NCBI RefSeq assembly: GCF_001625215.2
Contig: NC_030387.2
Span: forward strand, 30,837,606-30,901,605
Origin: Daucus carota subsp. sativus
Taxonomy: Eukaryota > Streptophyta > Magnoliopsida > Apiales > Apiaceae
DNA length: 64,000 nt
Reading direction: 5' to 3'
Below, in pieces: positions 32,541-44,323 of this stretch (the first letter of the stretch is position 1; every line of letters starts with the position of its first letter). The notes under the pieces are model-generated. The model was not told where the DNA came from. It searched no databases and saw only the letters and a list, made by a program, of their open reading frames with translations. The translations under genes and the position numbers were made by a program.

Positions 32541-32563
32541 GTTGCCAGATGCTGAAACTTGCA

Positions 32564-32700
32564 GATGAGAAGGCCCAATTAAGTACAAAATGGCGATTGT
32601 TCCCGCTAGAAAGACCCCATTTAGCTCCCCTTACAAGCTACCTGAAGGTTGGGTTGTGGAGGAGGTACCTCGTAACACCCATGAGGGCTATGTTGATAAG
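32564..32700 (+). pseudogene. Second MBD-like exon
   Basis: After TTGCAG the frame encodes MAIVPARKTPFSSPYKLPEG and then WVVEEVPRNTHEGYVDK before AAG|GTATGT. It is a clear paralogue of 30846-30978 with the same intron position. Sequence downstream to 33470 parallels the 300-1100 unit but without the FEVQRYFFE block. It could be an active exon only if joined to a second half elsewhere. Confidence 0.55.
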
Positions 32701-32899
32701 GTATGTTCTTTCCCCAAAATATTGCCACTTCATTTTAGCCTTATAAAGCTGGTGTTTCTTCAGAACTATAGTTCTTGTAGTTACAATTTTCATCTCTGTT
32801 GCCAGCAATTTAGAGGATTTTGCAATTTTCTCAAGATAACTATTTGGATGAGTACAACTCAGCATGCTAAATCCAATTAATTAGGTCTTGAGTATTTTA

Positions 32900-33970
32900 G
32901 GGTGCACTAAGAAAAGGTGTGGTATCAAGTATTTAGGTGTATGCCTTTTTTTCCTTTGAACTTCATTACATTCCAAATTTTCATCAATATTAGTTTTTTC
33001 AAAGTGTTTGTTATTTGGGTTCTGGTTCCATTGTTGATTTGTTGCTTTTTAAGTTTCTATTATAGCCTTGCTAGTTCATTAGATTATTCTTTCTATCATT
33101 TTCTGAATTTGATGGTGTAGTTCATATGCGAATGCTGTTAGGAAAAGGAACTGCATATGCTTTAACCACTTTTTTGTCTTTTTTTGATACACTCCTTAAA
33201 ACTTTTTATCGAGTAATTGTGTTCATTTCTGTAACTTGCATCTTATTTTAGAGAGTAGCTCCTACATTTATATAATGCACATGTTTGCATAATATGTGTT
33301 AGTATGAGAGTTTTTACTTAAGTTTTCATTCTGAATTTTGAAACTTCTTACCACGTGAACAGTATAAGGAATTGATATTCTTTCGCATTGCAGGCCAAGG
33401 TCTTATTTCCCTAGTTGAGTGTGGAAAGAAACACTGTAGAGTGCGCTAAAAAAGGAATGATATTGAGTATTTGAGTGGCTTTGCCTCATGAGGCGGAATG
33501 AGTGGCCTTGCCTCAATTTTTTTGACTCGAAGGCCTTTTCAAGAAAACTACGTGAAAAGCCGAACACCTCATATTGCTTTTCCCGATGGGGGTACTATGA
33601 GGACTCCCAGATCTTCTGATCAAGAGAGGCCCTTTTCATGGGCACATCCAGAAGCAACTACAGACTTGTAGCTCGGAATGCTAGACTATAGTTCTCTCTA
33701 TCAGACCCTGAACCTGTAGAACCAAGTTGACAGTTTTACAATGTTGGTTACACATATGAACCTCCAGCAAGACGAAAGGAGAAGAATCTAGGCATACAGG
33801 AAAATGGTTCATCATACGGATTTAGTTGGTTTGTTGACACGTGTAGAGAAGATGATGTTTAAGAAAATATTCTATTTACCATGTTTGTGTGTTCATAAAA
33901 AAAAAGTTGTCTAATTTTTTTTGTTTGTACTTGTATTACTGGTTAGCTGTTTTTTTATTTTAAATATGGT
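32900..33970. other. Decayed continuation of the repeated unit
   Basis: Shares phrases with 420-1000 (TTGAGTGTGGAAA, ACACTGTAGAGTGCGCTAAA). A more GC-rich segment at 33470-33720 has short open stretches (for example PRSSDQERPFSWAHPEATTD) before a stop. I do not recognise it. Confidence 0.4.
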
Positions 33971-33976
33971 TATTGT

Positions 33977-34987
33977 AAAAGATATACAATTAAAATAGAA
34001 ATGCTAGTGACTAGATATACTTGTCTTCATGAATGGTACATGAATTTTATATAGTGCATTTTAGCTGCGACATGTTATGATAATCGCCATGAGAAGCCTC
34101 GTGCTTTTAATTATCACCAAGCTTTTACTTCCTCATCAACAAGACTGTTATCTGCTTCTTGCTTTTGATTTCATCTAGGAGCTCTCCCCTCAGTCATCCT
34201 AAAACTCTTGATCAGCATCAGTTTCGGTTGTTATCATCCTCAAACTCTTAATCAGCATCAGTTCTTGTTATCCCACAACGCTTGTCACCTTGTAGATGAT
34301 CATCATGGTAACAACTGCTTAGGTGTCTGAGTGTGACAATATTAAAAAATAGTTGTATTAAGTCAAAATACTTGTCCTTTGATTAGATGAAAAATTTTCA
34401 TATATAAAAGAAGTTCTCTGATACTTTCAGTATTTCGGTACAATTCACAGCTAGGGGTCGTTTGGTTCGTGTGTATCTCTCAATTATGGGGATCGCCCAT
34501 TCCAAACTCATACCTACTGTTTGGTTAAAAAAAACAAAATACCAAACTCATATCTTAAACCCTCAACATATGGGTTTTTGATACCAAGTGGGGAGGTGGT
34601 TATGAGATGGAGGTATGAGATGCATTCATTTTTTATTTTTTTGTCTCTATTTAAGTATGAAATATTAATATTTTATACAAAATTAAATCAATGATGCAAA
34701 ATATATAATATTGTATATACTGATTCCAGCACTCAACCAAAACATATGATATAGATATGATACTCAAACTCATACTAGTTTAACCGATTCTTCGTTCCAA
34801 CTCCGTACCACTCCTCAAATCAAACGACCCGAAAAGACAATTAGAAACCGATACAGTATTTGACCTGTAAGGTTATTCTTTTATTTACATATAATTAATT
34901 GCCCCAATATTTGAAGTAATTGGTATGTGTAAAACAAACTTAAAAATAGATATAATAATTCATCACAATAAGAAATTCATGACATGG
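33977..34987. repeat. 1011-bp direct repeat, left of CACTA-3
   Basis: Begins AAAAGATATACAATT and ends TTCATGACATGG directly against CACTA-3. It matches 41826-42836 over its full length with about nine single-base differences, such as CAGTTTCGG versus CAGTTTCTG. Inside is a GGGTCGTTTGG-ended MITE (34455-34830). Such long flanking direct repeats are not produced by ordinary CACTA insertion. Confidence 0.9.
34455..34830. mobile_element. MITE with GGGTCGTTTG terminal repeats
   Basis: The ends GGGTCGTTTGGTTCG and ATCAAACGACCC are inverted repeats 376 bp apart. No ORF. Superfamily not settled because no clear target duplication is visible. Duplicated with its host repeat at 42304-42679. Confidence 0.65.
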
Positions 34988-35483
34988 CACTGTTATAACC
35001 GACCGTTCTCTGTGGTCGGTTTTGTTTTCCGCGGAAAAATAATTAAAAATCAATTTAAATAAAAATATCTGTGCGTCAGCCCCTCAAAACGACGTCGTTT
35101 TTTTGTTTGGTACTAAAACCGACCGATTGGTCGGTCGGTTTTAACTTGCAGCTTTTATATCACTTTTTAGCTAGTAATGAGCTCACATTCACTTGAAATA
35201 AAAATCAAAGGAGAAGAAAGGAGCTAAAGTGGGGAAGAATTATTGCTTGCAAACATTTCAAGTAAGTGATTTTCATTTATTTGCATTAAATGTGTGTGTG
35301 GTGGGTGTGTATAGTGTTTGTTATATTAAATGTGTGTGTATGTAATTACATTGAATGCTTGTATTGCATTAAATGTATGAAATTCATGTGAAATTATTTG
35401 TTAAATGTATGTGTGTATTGAATGTATGTGTGTATTGAATGTATGTGTTATTAAATGTATGTGTGTGTTAAATGTGTGTGTAG

Positions 35484-36277
35484 ATGACAAACTTGGATCG
35501 AAGTTGGATTAGTAATCAAGTGCAAAGTGATAAAATTTCGTTAACTCCGGAATATAGGAATGGTGTAGAAACTTTTTTAAAATTTTCAAGTGAAAATGGA
35601 ATGGGAGAAGATGGTACAATGAAGTGTCCTTGTCAACGTTGTAGGAATTTGAATTGGTTAAGTATCGACGATGTTAGATTCCATTTACTTGCTAAGGGGA
35701 TGCTTGAGGGTTATACCGTTTGGACATCACATGGTGAAGAAAGAGGAAGAAAACGTAGTCGAACATCGCATAATCGTTATTGTGTTCGGGAACCTACGAG
35801 GGTAGAACAACCGGTAGATTTGAATGCGATGCTACATGATTTTGCCGGTGAAAATTCCGAATTTTATAACAACGTGGATACGGGAACTAGGAATGTAGAA
35901 GAAGTTCCAAATGATAGTGCAAGAAGTTCCAAATATATACGGTGGTCAAATCTAAAAGTCGTCCGATTGATGAATCAATTATTGTGCAAAATGATATAGA
36001 GGACGCTTTTCAAGAAGATAGATCTAATGCCGCTAGCTCATTTTCACTATTTGTTGATTTTGCACAATATGGACAAATACCATTTATTCGGCATGAAAAT
36101 CAAGATGATGATGATGATGATGAAGACGAATTGCGAGATGATGAAAATCAAGATGATGATGATGATGTTGAACACAATGAAGAAGAGGAAGATGATAATG
36201 AAGATGATGATGAAGATAATGATGATGATAATGAAGATGATGATGAAGATGATGACGGTTTTGATGACTTTCAATGA
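35484..36277 (+). pseudogene. TNP2 transposase, large internal deletion plus frameshift
   Basis: Residues 1-140 match the CACTA-2 TNP2 N-terminus (MTNLDRSWISNQVQ, CPCQRCRNLNWL, YTVWTSHGE, NVEEVPNDSA). At about 35922 the sequence jumps to the far C-terminus (the KYFTVVKSKSRP region), losing about 650 codons that hold the whole catalytic domain. A one-base deletion at the join also shifts the frame, so the acidic tail is read from 35942 in another frame. The leader intron 35262-35483, rich in TGTGTG, is preserved. This cannot encode an active transposase. Confidence 0.9.
36084..36277 (+). repeat. GATGAT-type trinucleotide tract encoding the acidic tail
   Basis: Imperfect GAT/GAA repeats encode nearly pure Asp/Glu. 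CACTA-2 has the corresponding tract at 14447-14560 on the minus strand. The acidic tail is shared but its length varies. Confidence 0.85.
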
Positions 36278-36422
36278 TGTGTAAATAATATACAATGGTG
36301 TAATCATATACAATGTTGTTTAGGCTGCTTAGTAATTTGGTTATGTATTGGTATTTGATGTTGGTACAGGATTTGGCAATTGAAACTACAAAAGAATCTG
36401 TTTTTTTTTTCAATTTTTGCCC

Positions 36423-36865
36423 AGAAAACCGACCGTCAAACAACATAACCGACCGGTTTTGACCATTAAACTACCAGAAAACCGACTGCATTCATATAAA
36501 ACCGACCCCCATTTTCCAGAAAACCGACCGCATTCATATAGGCGCGGTCGGTTATAAGCCGGTCGGTTATAAAATCCAGGATAGCGTACTGCCACAAAAC
36601 CGACCGTGTCAAAACCGACCACATATAACCGACCGTTGCAGGATTTGACATCGGTCGGTTTTACTCAAAAGTCAGTCAAAGCCTCTGTATATTATTTGTT
36701 ATATATATATATATATATATATATAAATTATAATAATATAACTTTACCAGAAAACCGACCGTGTTCAAGTAAAACCGACCAATTTTTTCCAGAAAACCGA
36801 CCGGATTCAATTAAAACCGACCGTCTGCCCAGAAAACCGACCGCTGGCCCCTTTGACTTCGGTCG
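36423..36865. repeat. GGTCGGTT cluster downstream of deleted TNP2
   Basis: Many AACCGACC motifs, often in AGAAAACCGACCG. The cluster is interrupted by an (AT)n run at 36700-36726 and contains a second, similar block from 36745. Confidence 0.85.
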
Positions 36866-36899
36866 GTTTTAACTAAAAGTCAGTCAAAGTCTACATATT

Positions 36900-37725
36900 A
36901 TTTATTATATAGACATATAAATTATAATATATAAACAAATATATATATTATATAAATATGTATATATATATATTATTTTACATAATATTTTACATGTAAT
37001 ATTTATATAAAATATATTCGTAATATAAATATATATACAGTCATAGCTATCTCTTCAATCTTACATACACCGATGGTTACAAGTGAAGTGTCCGGAGAGG
37101 AAGGTGTGAAACCTAACTCTTGTTTCCTCCTTTGCTCACGGTGATAAGTAAACGTCGTTCATCTCGTCCCCTTTGACGGTATTCAAAGCAGATCGTAGAC
37201 TGACTCAGTACTAGTCACTATCTTGTGTCTATATATTATTGGCTCATTTTTAATATATATTATTTTAACTTTTTTTCCTAACTTCACGTGCCAAAAATTT
37301 AAGATTATTCCGATCATTGCATGTACATTCTTATAACTGATATATGTCATAAGCAGTGTTCTAATTAATAATCGCCGATTTAATTGAGTAATCCCCGATT
37401 ACTCCACTGCAATGTCGGACATTGATTCGATTTTTGAAATACGATTAATCCTTATATATATTTCTTAATCGCAGTATATACGATAAATATACCAATTAAA
37501 ATATTATATTACCTTAAATATGAATAATTATAGAGTTTATGAATATAATAAATATATTAGTTGCTAATATAGTAATATTACTTTTGATTTAAAATTAAAA
37601 TATTATTAAATAATACTAGCTATTAATATAATATTATCTAACTATTTTTAATATTAAAATATTAAAAGGTATGGTTTTTATTTAATTAAATAATATAATT
37701 TGGCCATTTTTTCAATTTAGGGTTC
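36900..37725. other. AT-rich CACTA-3 spacer
   Basis: No gene seen. A less AT-rich island at 37070-37220 (GTCCGGAGAGGAAGG, CTCGTCCCC) might be a remnant of another insertion, but no terminal repeats were found. CACTA-2 has a 358-bp tandem repeat at the corresponding position, which is absent here. Confidence 0.4.
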
Positions 37726-37727
37726 CT

Positions 37728-37872
37728 TAAACCCGACCGACGTACTATAAAACCGACCGATCTTTTTTTGCGCCTAATTTTTCACGAAAAATTAAAACAC
37801 GCGCCTTAGTGAAACGATGTCGTTTCACCGGACCCAACGTCATAACCGACCGCTCCGTCGGTCGGTTTTAAG
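37728..37872. repeat. GGTCGGTT cluster upstream of the Transposase_24 gene
   Basis: Motifs at 37730-37760 and 37840-37870 with an AAACGATGTCGTTT palindrome between. A pyrimidine-rich leader (CTCTCTCG repeats, 37915-38030) follows before the ATG. Confidence 0.8.
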
Positions 37873-38037
37873 CTCTGTATATATAAAAAAACAGCCGTTT
37901 TATTTCTTTTCCTTTTATCTTTCTCTCAACTCTCATCTCTCTCGCCTCTCTGAACTCCCCTCTCTGAACTCAAATCTCTCTCGCTCTCAAATCTCTCTCG
38001 CTGTCTAATCTCTCTTGCTGTAAACTCCTTCTCTCAA

Positions 38038-40921
38038 ATGGCAATTCAATCTTTCATCTCTCTCGCTCTCAACTCCCTTTTTCTCAACTTGCTCGTGATT
38101 ATGGTTGCGCTCGATTCTCTATGCGAATTTGTACTCGGTTCACAGAGGAGGGTTCGGTTTCCTCGGAAGAAGAAAGCCCCTTCGCTTTTCGGTTTGGGTT
38201 CGGATGATTCGGTATGCTCGATTCGTTTAGTTTGGGCTCTATTTCATTTTTTCAATTTAGTTTAGTTTAGTTTGTATGTGTATATGTTGGTGTGTATGTG
38301 TATCTGCATATATTTGTTTGTATTTGTGTTAATTTCTGGGAATTTCATCTATGGGTATGTATTTGTGTATGTTTGTAAGAGTATAAGTTTGTGTTAATTA
38401 GTATATACGTGTATGAAAAATTTTGCATGCAATTTGTCCGTCGGTTATAAGTGGGGTGAAATTTTTCTTAAATTTTCAATTTGTATAGTTTTTGTTTTCT
38501 TAGGCCCATCATTTGTATGTTTGTATGTGTTTGTATATGTTTGGTTGAGCAAAACACATACTAATTGTATAATTATACAAATTAGTATGTATATTTTGTA
38601 TATGTATAGTTTGTATATTACTTTAAATATGAATAAAGTAAGCGTGTATGTGTTTGTGTTTGTGTTAAGAGAATAAGTGTTTAAGTGTGTTTGTGTTAAG
38701 GGGATAAGTGTTTAAGTGTGTATGTTTTTGAGTTTTGGATTTAACTTGATTTTAATTTTAATGAATTGTATTGTAGGGGCTCTTTGGTTGGGTGATGATT
38801 ATCGTCATGATTTCAATGACGATATATATCATGGCAAGAAAAAGGAAAGCAACGGACAAGGACACCGACAAAGGCAAGGGAAAGAGTGTCGGTAGTAGTA
38901 CAAACAAAAGGCGCGCTAAGGGAAAAGGCAAGGGGAAAGAAAAGACGGTGTTGCGTGACGAGCCAACGGATTCGGATACCGAATCGGACCAAAACCCAAG
39001 GGAGGCGGAGGAGGAACCGGTGAGAAGAGTGAGGATGCCGCGGTCACATTCATGCGGCATTTTTGGAGCTAAGATACCAACAAGACCTCGACGGATCAAT
39101 ATCTCCGATGGACAGTAAGTATATTTTTTTATATGTAGTGTTTTGTAGTGATTTGTAATGATTAATATATACAGTGTGCGTTAGTTATTAATAATTTGTT
39201 CACGAGTTTATATTTATAATGTTCTTATATAGTATTGAAGATAATGAGGCAAAAAAGACTTTGCTTGCGATTATTCGGGCAAGATGGCCTTTGGGTAAAT
39301 ACACGTTTAGTGACATAGACGCGGCTTACCCAAAGTGGCTCGGTCTAAGGGTTGAGGAGTTTCTAGTAAGTAGATATTTTTTTAATATAATATGTTTTTG
39401 ATTTTGTTGGTAATTGGTGTGATTATTCAATTTTAATCCTTGTACTTGTTGATATTATGTAGAAATATTATAGGCAATTGAAAGGTCAAAGCCGTTCAAA
39501 AGCCAAAGCTATCATTGAAGATCACATAAAGGTCACAATCAAAAGGACCATGAATGAATTGAAGAGGAGGATCGAGAGGAAGTCAAGGGAGGAAGGGGTT
39601 TCGAAGTTGGCTTTGAAACCGGAATATTGGAATATCATTTTTTGGAAAGATCTTCTCAAGTATTGGGACATGGATGAAGGCCATTTGCATAGGTCGGAAG
39701 TTGGAGCTGCTAATCGGCAACGCGTGGAAAGGTTGCATAGCGCGGGTGCTCGCTCCTTCAACCGTGTGCGCGAGGTAATACTATTTTTAATATGCAAACA
39801 CACACACACACATTTTATTTTTACCTTATAATTATATAATATATAATATAATAATGCAAATGCTAATATAAGTTATTTTGTGGTATAATTCAAGAACATG
39901 AAAAAGAAATTGTCTAAAAGTCCGACGAAGCTTGAGGTGTGGGATGAATGCCACACTAGGATCGGCTCCACTCCCGAGAGCCGAATATATACTACCTCCG
40001 CCGCTATGCGCATTGCGGTAATCTTCTAATTTTAGCATTTTAATTAATTGTGATAACCATGAATACGTCAATATGTTTATATGTTTAATTAATGCTTATA
40101 TCTTCTTATTTTAGCACTTTAATTAATTGTTTATATCATAACCATGAATGCTAATTAATTGTGAAAAATGTGTAGGAACGATATGCCTCCATTCTTGATC
40201 GTATGCCGGTGGAGGTTACTCAAGCGGGGGAGCGGGATGAGCCTTGGGATTGGTGGATGGAAGCAATGGAGGTTCCCCAAGGCGAGAGGCCAAAAAAGAA
40301 TTACGTTGTGGGGTTCCCTAAAGCTCGAGCTAGTGATTTGATCCCAACACTAGCCACTCACTATAGGGATTCCACCCGTGGCGGCGCCGGCTCATCCTCA
40401 TCCGCTCCAACACAAAATCCGGTGGTTCCCGATTCCATCTTCCTCCCGATTGTCCGCAATGTGCTCAATGAAACCCGTGCCAATCCTCTCCAATTTGCTC
40501 GTCGCCTATCGGATGAGGAGATAACAACCTTTGCACGCACAGCCCTCGAGGCATCCGATCCAGCCGCTGACCCGGCTCGGAGGGCTGAATGGAATAGCCT
40601 TCTCGGCGGCGAGATTGTGCACATTGTAGGGACATTGCTCGAGGATGTCCTCCAAAAAATGGATGCTCGTGCTCAAATGGTAATATACTTATGCTTTGTT
40701 TTTTGTTTTTGGTTGATATGTAAAAATGAATGGATTTCTAATTGTTTGACATGTTTTTGTAGGCAACTGCGCAAGAGGGAGAGAAAGATTACACGGATGT
40801 GGACGAGGAGACGGATGAAAACACGGATGATGAGGGTGAAGGCGAAGCCGGTGGCGAAGGCGGTGGCGAAGATGGTGGCGACGGCGGTGGTGAATCATCC
40901 GATGTTTCATTGACCGATTAG
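38038..40921 (+). CDS. Transposase_24-type CACTA protein, seven exons, intact frame
   Basis: Exons 38038-38211, 38777-39114, 39233-39365, 39463-39774, 39895-40017, 40176-40679 and 40763-40921 all have GT/AG borders and compatible phases, giving 580 residues. Family signatures are LLAIIRARWPLGKYTF, YWNIIFWKDLLKYW, HRSEVGAANRQ, LHSAGARSFNRV and QAGERDEPWDWW, then an Asp/Gly-rich tail ending SLTD. Exons 3, 4 and the end of 1 have identical phase to CACTA-2. As in CACTA-2, a hydrophobic run precedes MARK and a Lys-rich segment. By family role it likely binds element ends or assists TNP2, whose own gene here is destroyed. Confidence 0.82.
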
Positions 40922-41261
40922 TGTAATTTATATTTTAATTTTAACGGACGGTATATATTAAGACAGTGGTTGGATTTGGATTGTGAATGTTTGGGTTTTG
41001 AATTGTTTGAATGTTTGGATTTGAATTTGTAATTAGTATGTTTGGATTTTGAATTGTTTGGATTTGGATTTGGATTTGTAATTAGAATGTTTGGATTTGG
41101 TTTAATTAGAATTGTTTCGTTTAATTTTGTTGTTGGTATTTTGTGATGTTTGGTTGTTTAGGATGCTTGGTTTGATTGTTTGGTTGGTATGGTTTTGGTA
41201 CAGGGAATTGATTGGAAACTGCAGATTCTGCTGCAATTTTTTTAAAAATTCACACAGTAAA

Positions 41262-41810
41262 ACCGACCGAATGGTCCCAAAACCGACCACTTTTTACCAT
41301 ATTGATGCCAGAAAACCGACCGCATTCAACTATAACCGACCGTGCTCATCACATAAAACCCAGAAAACCGACCGTATTCATCAAGAGTCGGTCGGTTATG
41401 AGACGGTCGGTTATGTGAATCAGGGTGGCCTTCTGCCACAAACCCGACCGACTCATAACCGACCGCACATAACCGATCGTGGCAGAAGGTTGACTGCGGT
41501 CGGTTTTGTGTCAGAGTCAATTCAGATAAAAGGCACATAACCAACCACTGAAATCGGTCGGTTTTACCAGTCGCTTCTGACGTGGTGTGACACCTGTTGC
41601 CACGTGGTGACAGGTGGCATCAAGTGGGGCCACTTTTCTGGGAACAAAACAGCACATAACCGACCACTTACTTGGTCGGTTTTAAGGGTTAAAGCCGACC
41701 AATTCGCGTAACCGACCAGGGTTTAACCGACCAGCCATATCGGTCGGTTTTAGGCTTATAACCGACCGATATTGTTCATAACCGACCGATGCTGGCGGTC
41801 GGTTATGTCC
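41262..41810. repeat. CACTA-3 right subterminal GGTCGGTT array
   Basis: A dense AACCGACC/GGTCGGTT array to the right terminus, with the spacer ACGTGGTGACAGG at about 41602 resembling one at 9220 in CACTA-2. Confidence 0.9.
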
Positions 41811-41825
41811 TGTTTTCCCGTAGTG

Positions 41826-42836
41826 AAAAGATATACAATTAAAATAGAAATGCTAGTGATTAGATATACTTGTCTTCATGAATGGTACATGAATTTTATA
41901 TAGTGCATTTTAGCTGCGACATGTTATGATAATCGCCATGAGAAGCCTCGTGCTTTTAATTATCACCAAGCTTTTACTTCCTCATCAACAAGACTGTTAT
42001 CTGCTTCTTGCTTTTGATTTCATCTAGGAGCTCTCCCCTCAGTCATCCTAAAACTCTTGATCAGCATCAGTTTCTGTTGTTATCATCCTCAAACTCTTAA
42101 TCAGCATCAGTTCTTGTTATCCCACAACGCTTGTCACCTTGTAGATGATCATCATGGTAACAACTGCTTAGGTGTCTGAGTGTGACAATATTAAAAAATA
42201 GTTGTATTAAGTCAAAATACTTGTCCTTTGATTAGATGAAAAATTTTCATATATAAAAGAAGTTCTCTGATACTTTCAGTATTTCGGTACAATTCACAGC
42301 TAGGGGTCGTTTGGTTCGTGGGTATCTCTCAATTATGGGGATCGCCCATTCCAAACTCATACCTACTGTTTGGTTAAAAAAAACAAAATACCAAACTCAT
42401 ATCTTAAACCCTCAACGTATGGGTTTTTGATACCAAGTGGGGAGGTGGTTATGAGATGTAGGTATGAGATGCATTCATTTTTTATTTTTTTGTCTCTATT
42501 TAAGTATTAAATATTAATATTTTATACAAAATTAAATCAATGATGCAAAATATATAATATTGTATATACTGATTCCAGCACTCAACCAAAACATATGATA
42601 TAGATATGATACTCAAACTCATACTAGTTTAACCGATTCTTCGTTCCAACTCCATACCACTCCTCAAATCAAACGACCCGAAAAGACAATTAGAAACCGA
42701 TATAGTATTTGACCTGTAAGGTTATTCTTTTATTTACATATAATTAATTGCCCCAATATTTGAAGTAATTGGTATGTGTAAAACAAACTTAAAAATAGAT
42801 ATAATAATTCATCACAATAAGAAATTCATGAAATGG
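41826..42836. repeat. 1011-bp direct repeat, right of CACTA-3
   Basis: Starts immediately after the TAGTG terminus and matches 33977-34987. It continues into unique sequence (GGCTATGTC), so this copy keeps the original right-hand context, while the left copy keeps the original left-hand context (GGTTATTGT). Confidence 0.9.
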
Positions 42837-42929
42837 GCTATGTCAAAATTTAAATTTAAAAAAATATATCTTTCCAAATTTACTTTACATAAAATAAGGG
42901 ACTAGGTGTTATTTACTCTTTATGTTATA

Positions 42930-43655
42930 CTCCCTTCGTCCCATGGTTGTTTACGTTCACTGTTTGCACGCATTTTCGAGGGTCCTATAAAGTATAGTTT
43001 TATAACTTTTTTTAAAAAAAATCTTTTTTTGAATAAAAGTTTAGACAAAAAGTTTAGACATCAAACTTTTATTCAAAGAAAAAAAATTAAAAAAATATAT
43101 TGTGAAACTATACTTTAAATGAGTGTGAAAAAACGTGCCAAAAAGTAACGTAAAGAAATGAGAGGAACGGACGGAGCAAAGTTTTTGAGAGGCTTAGTAT
43201 TAAAAACTTATTTGACATGTTCACTAGCCGTATATGAACTGAAACACTTTTATTTCTTAATCAATACTCGCTCTGTCTCATGATAAGAGTCGCTTTGACT
43301 TTTTACATGTAATTTGAGATTGAAAAAAAACATACTTTTATATATTATTTTTAAAATTTTTATTTTGAATAAAAATAAAAATGTTAAACTTTTATTTGAA
43401 AAAAGAAATTTCAAAAAATATAAATGTTAAACTTCATATGACCCTCTCATTTCTTTACTTACTTTTGGGCACGTTTTTCCACACTCGTTTAAAGTATAGT
43501 TACATAATTTTTTTTTAAAAGTTTTTCTGAATAAAAGTTTGATGTTTAAACTTTTATTCAAAACGAAATTAGAAAAAAATTATAAAACTATACTTTATAT
43601 GAGCCTCAAAATGCGTGCAAACAGTGATCGTAAACAACCATGGGGACGGAGGTAG
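42930..43655. mobile_element. Composite Stowaway-like MITE cluster
   Basis: The outer ends CTCCCTTCGTCCCATGG and CCATGGGGACGGAGGTAG are inverted and TA-flanked, and the pairing extends inward (GTTTACG, GTTTGCACGCATTTT). Further Stowaway-type ends lie inside (GAACGGACGGAGC near 43163, ACTCGCTCTGTCTCATG near 43265), so two or three MITEs are nested or fused. No coding capacity. Confidence 0.75.
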
Positions 43656-43944
43656 TATATATTACTCCCACATAAATATATTTTCGAAATTAAATTATAT
43701 GTTTTTAAACACATAAAAAATGAATATTGCATGTTCGGATTTCTCACTTGAAAGAGAATCATTATATATTTATTTTGGTTTTGAGGATGGTGGATATAAA
43801 CAAGGTAGCCCACTTCCTATACATACATGTATTATTTCATTCCGCTCTAAATCAACCAAAAAATTAGGATAAAGGGTCACGTTGTATCCGATAATACTCT
43901 TTGGTTTCAGGTTGAAATTAACCAAGCGAAAGACCTTTATTTAT
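43656..43944. other. Unique sequence left of copy C
   Basis: No gene recognised. It ends in CGAAAGACCTTTATTT, which pairs perfectly with the first bases of copy C across an 8-base loop (43927-43966). Confidence 0.5.
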
Positions 43945-44270
43945 GTCACCAAATAAAGGTCTTTCGACCCTGAAGGTGGGACTCTCAACTACTTCACTAA
44001 AGCCTGGTTTTTCTGCTTATAAAAACAGGAATCATTAGACCGGGAACATGATACTAGACCCCCTTAATCCACAACTCACATTAATTAAATTCTTGGCTTG
44101 GTCACTTCTAGCGTCCATATATGTAGCAAGATTGTATTTTTTTTTGATTTTCAGGACCCCGGGAATCACCTTGAATAAATTGTGAGATTCCACTTAGTTT
44201 CTCATTAAGATATATAAGAAATAAAATATCCCATTGATTTATGTTGGGATTCTCATTCTTTGTGTATTGT

Positions 44271-44274
<4 letters not shown>

Positions 44275-44321
<47 letters not shown>
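44275..44321. repeat. (TA)n microsatellite
   Basis: About 23 uninterrupted TA units in copy C, absent from the matching place in copy A. Confidence 0.95.

Positions 44322-44323
<2 letters not shown>

Larger units (their letters stand above)
34988..41825. mobile_element. CACTA-3: 5'-damaged CACTA transposon related to CACTA-2
   Basis: The right end GTCCTGTTTTCCCGTAGTG is a proper CACTA terminus. The left end starts CACTGTTATAACCGACCG and lacks the expected CACTACGGGAAAACAGG, so it is truncated or rearranged. GGTCGGTT arrays, TNP2-then-Transposase_24 gene order and matching intron phases make it a relative of CACTA-2, in the opposite orientation. The divergent small gene of CACTA-2 and the outer left array are missing. 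It is flanked by 1011-bp direct repeats in place of a 3-bp duplication. Confidence 0.88.

Noticed and set aside
35942..36277. Separate small acidic gene
   Set aside because: It matches the C-terminal end of the CACTA-2 TNP2 (KSKSRPI...DRSNA...FVDFAQYG), so it is the frameshifted remainder of the deleted transposase.
36027..36446. Met-, Ile- or His-rich ORFs in CACTA-3
   Set aside because: Shadows of the trinucleotide repeat in the deleted TNP2 tail.
36606..36872. ORFs across the GGTCGGTT clusters (also 9750, 14063, 41112)
   Set aside because: Repetitive NRP/TDR-type peptides are translations of the binding-motif array, with no independent gene.
37070..37220. Possible LTR or solo-LTR in the CACTA-3 spacer
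   Set aside because: No TG...CA ends, target duplication, primer-binding site or second copy found in the window.
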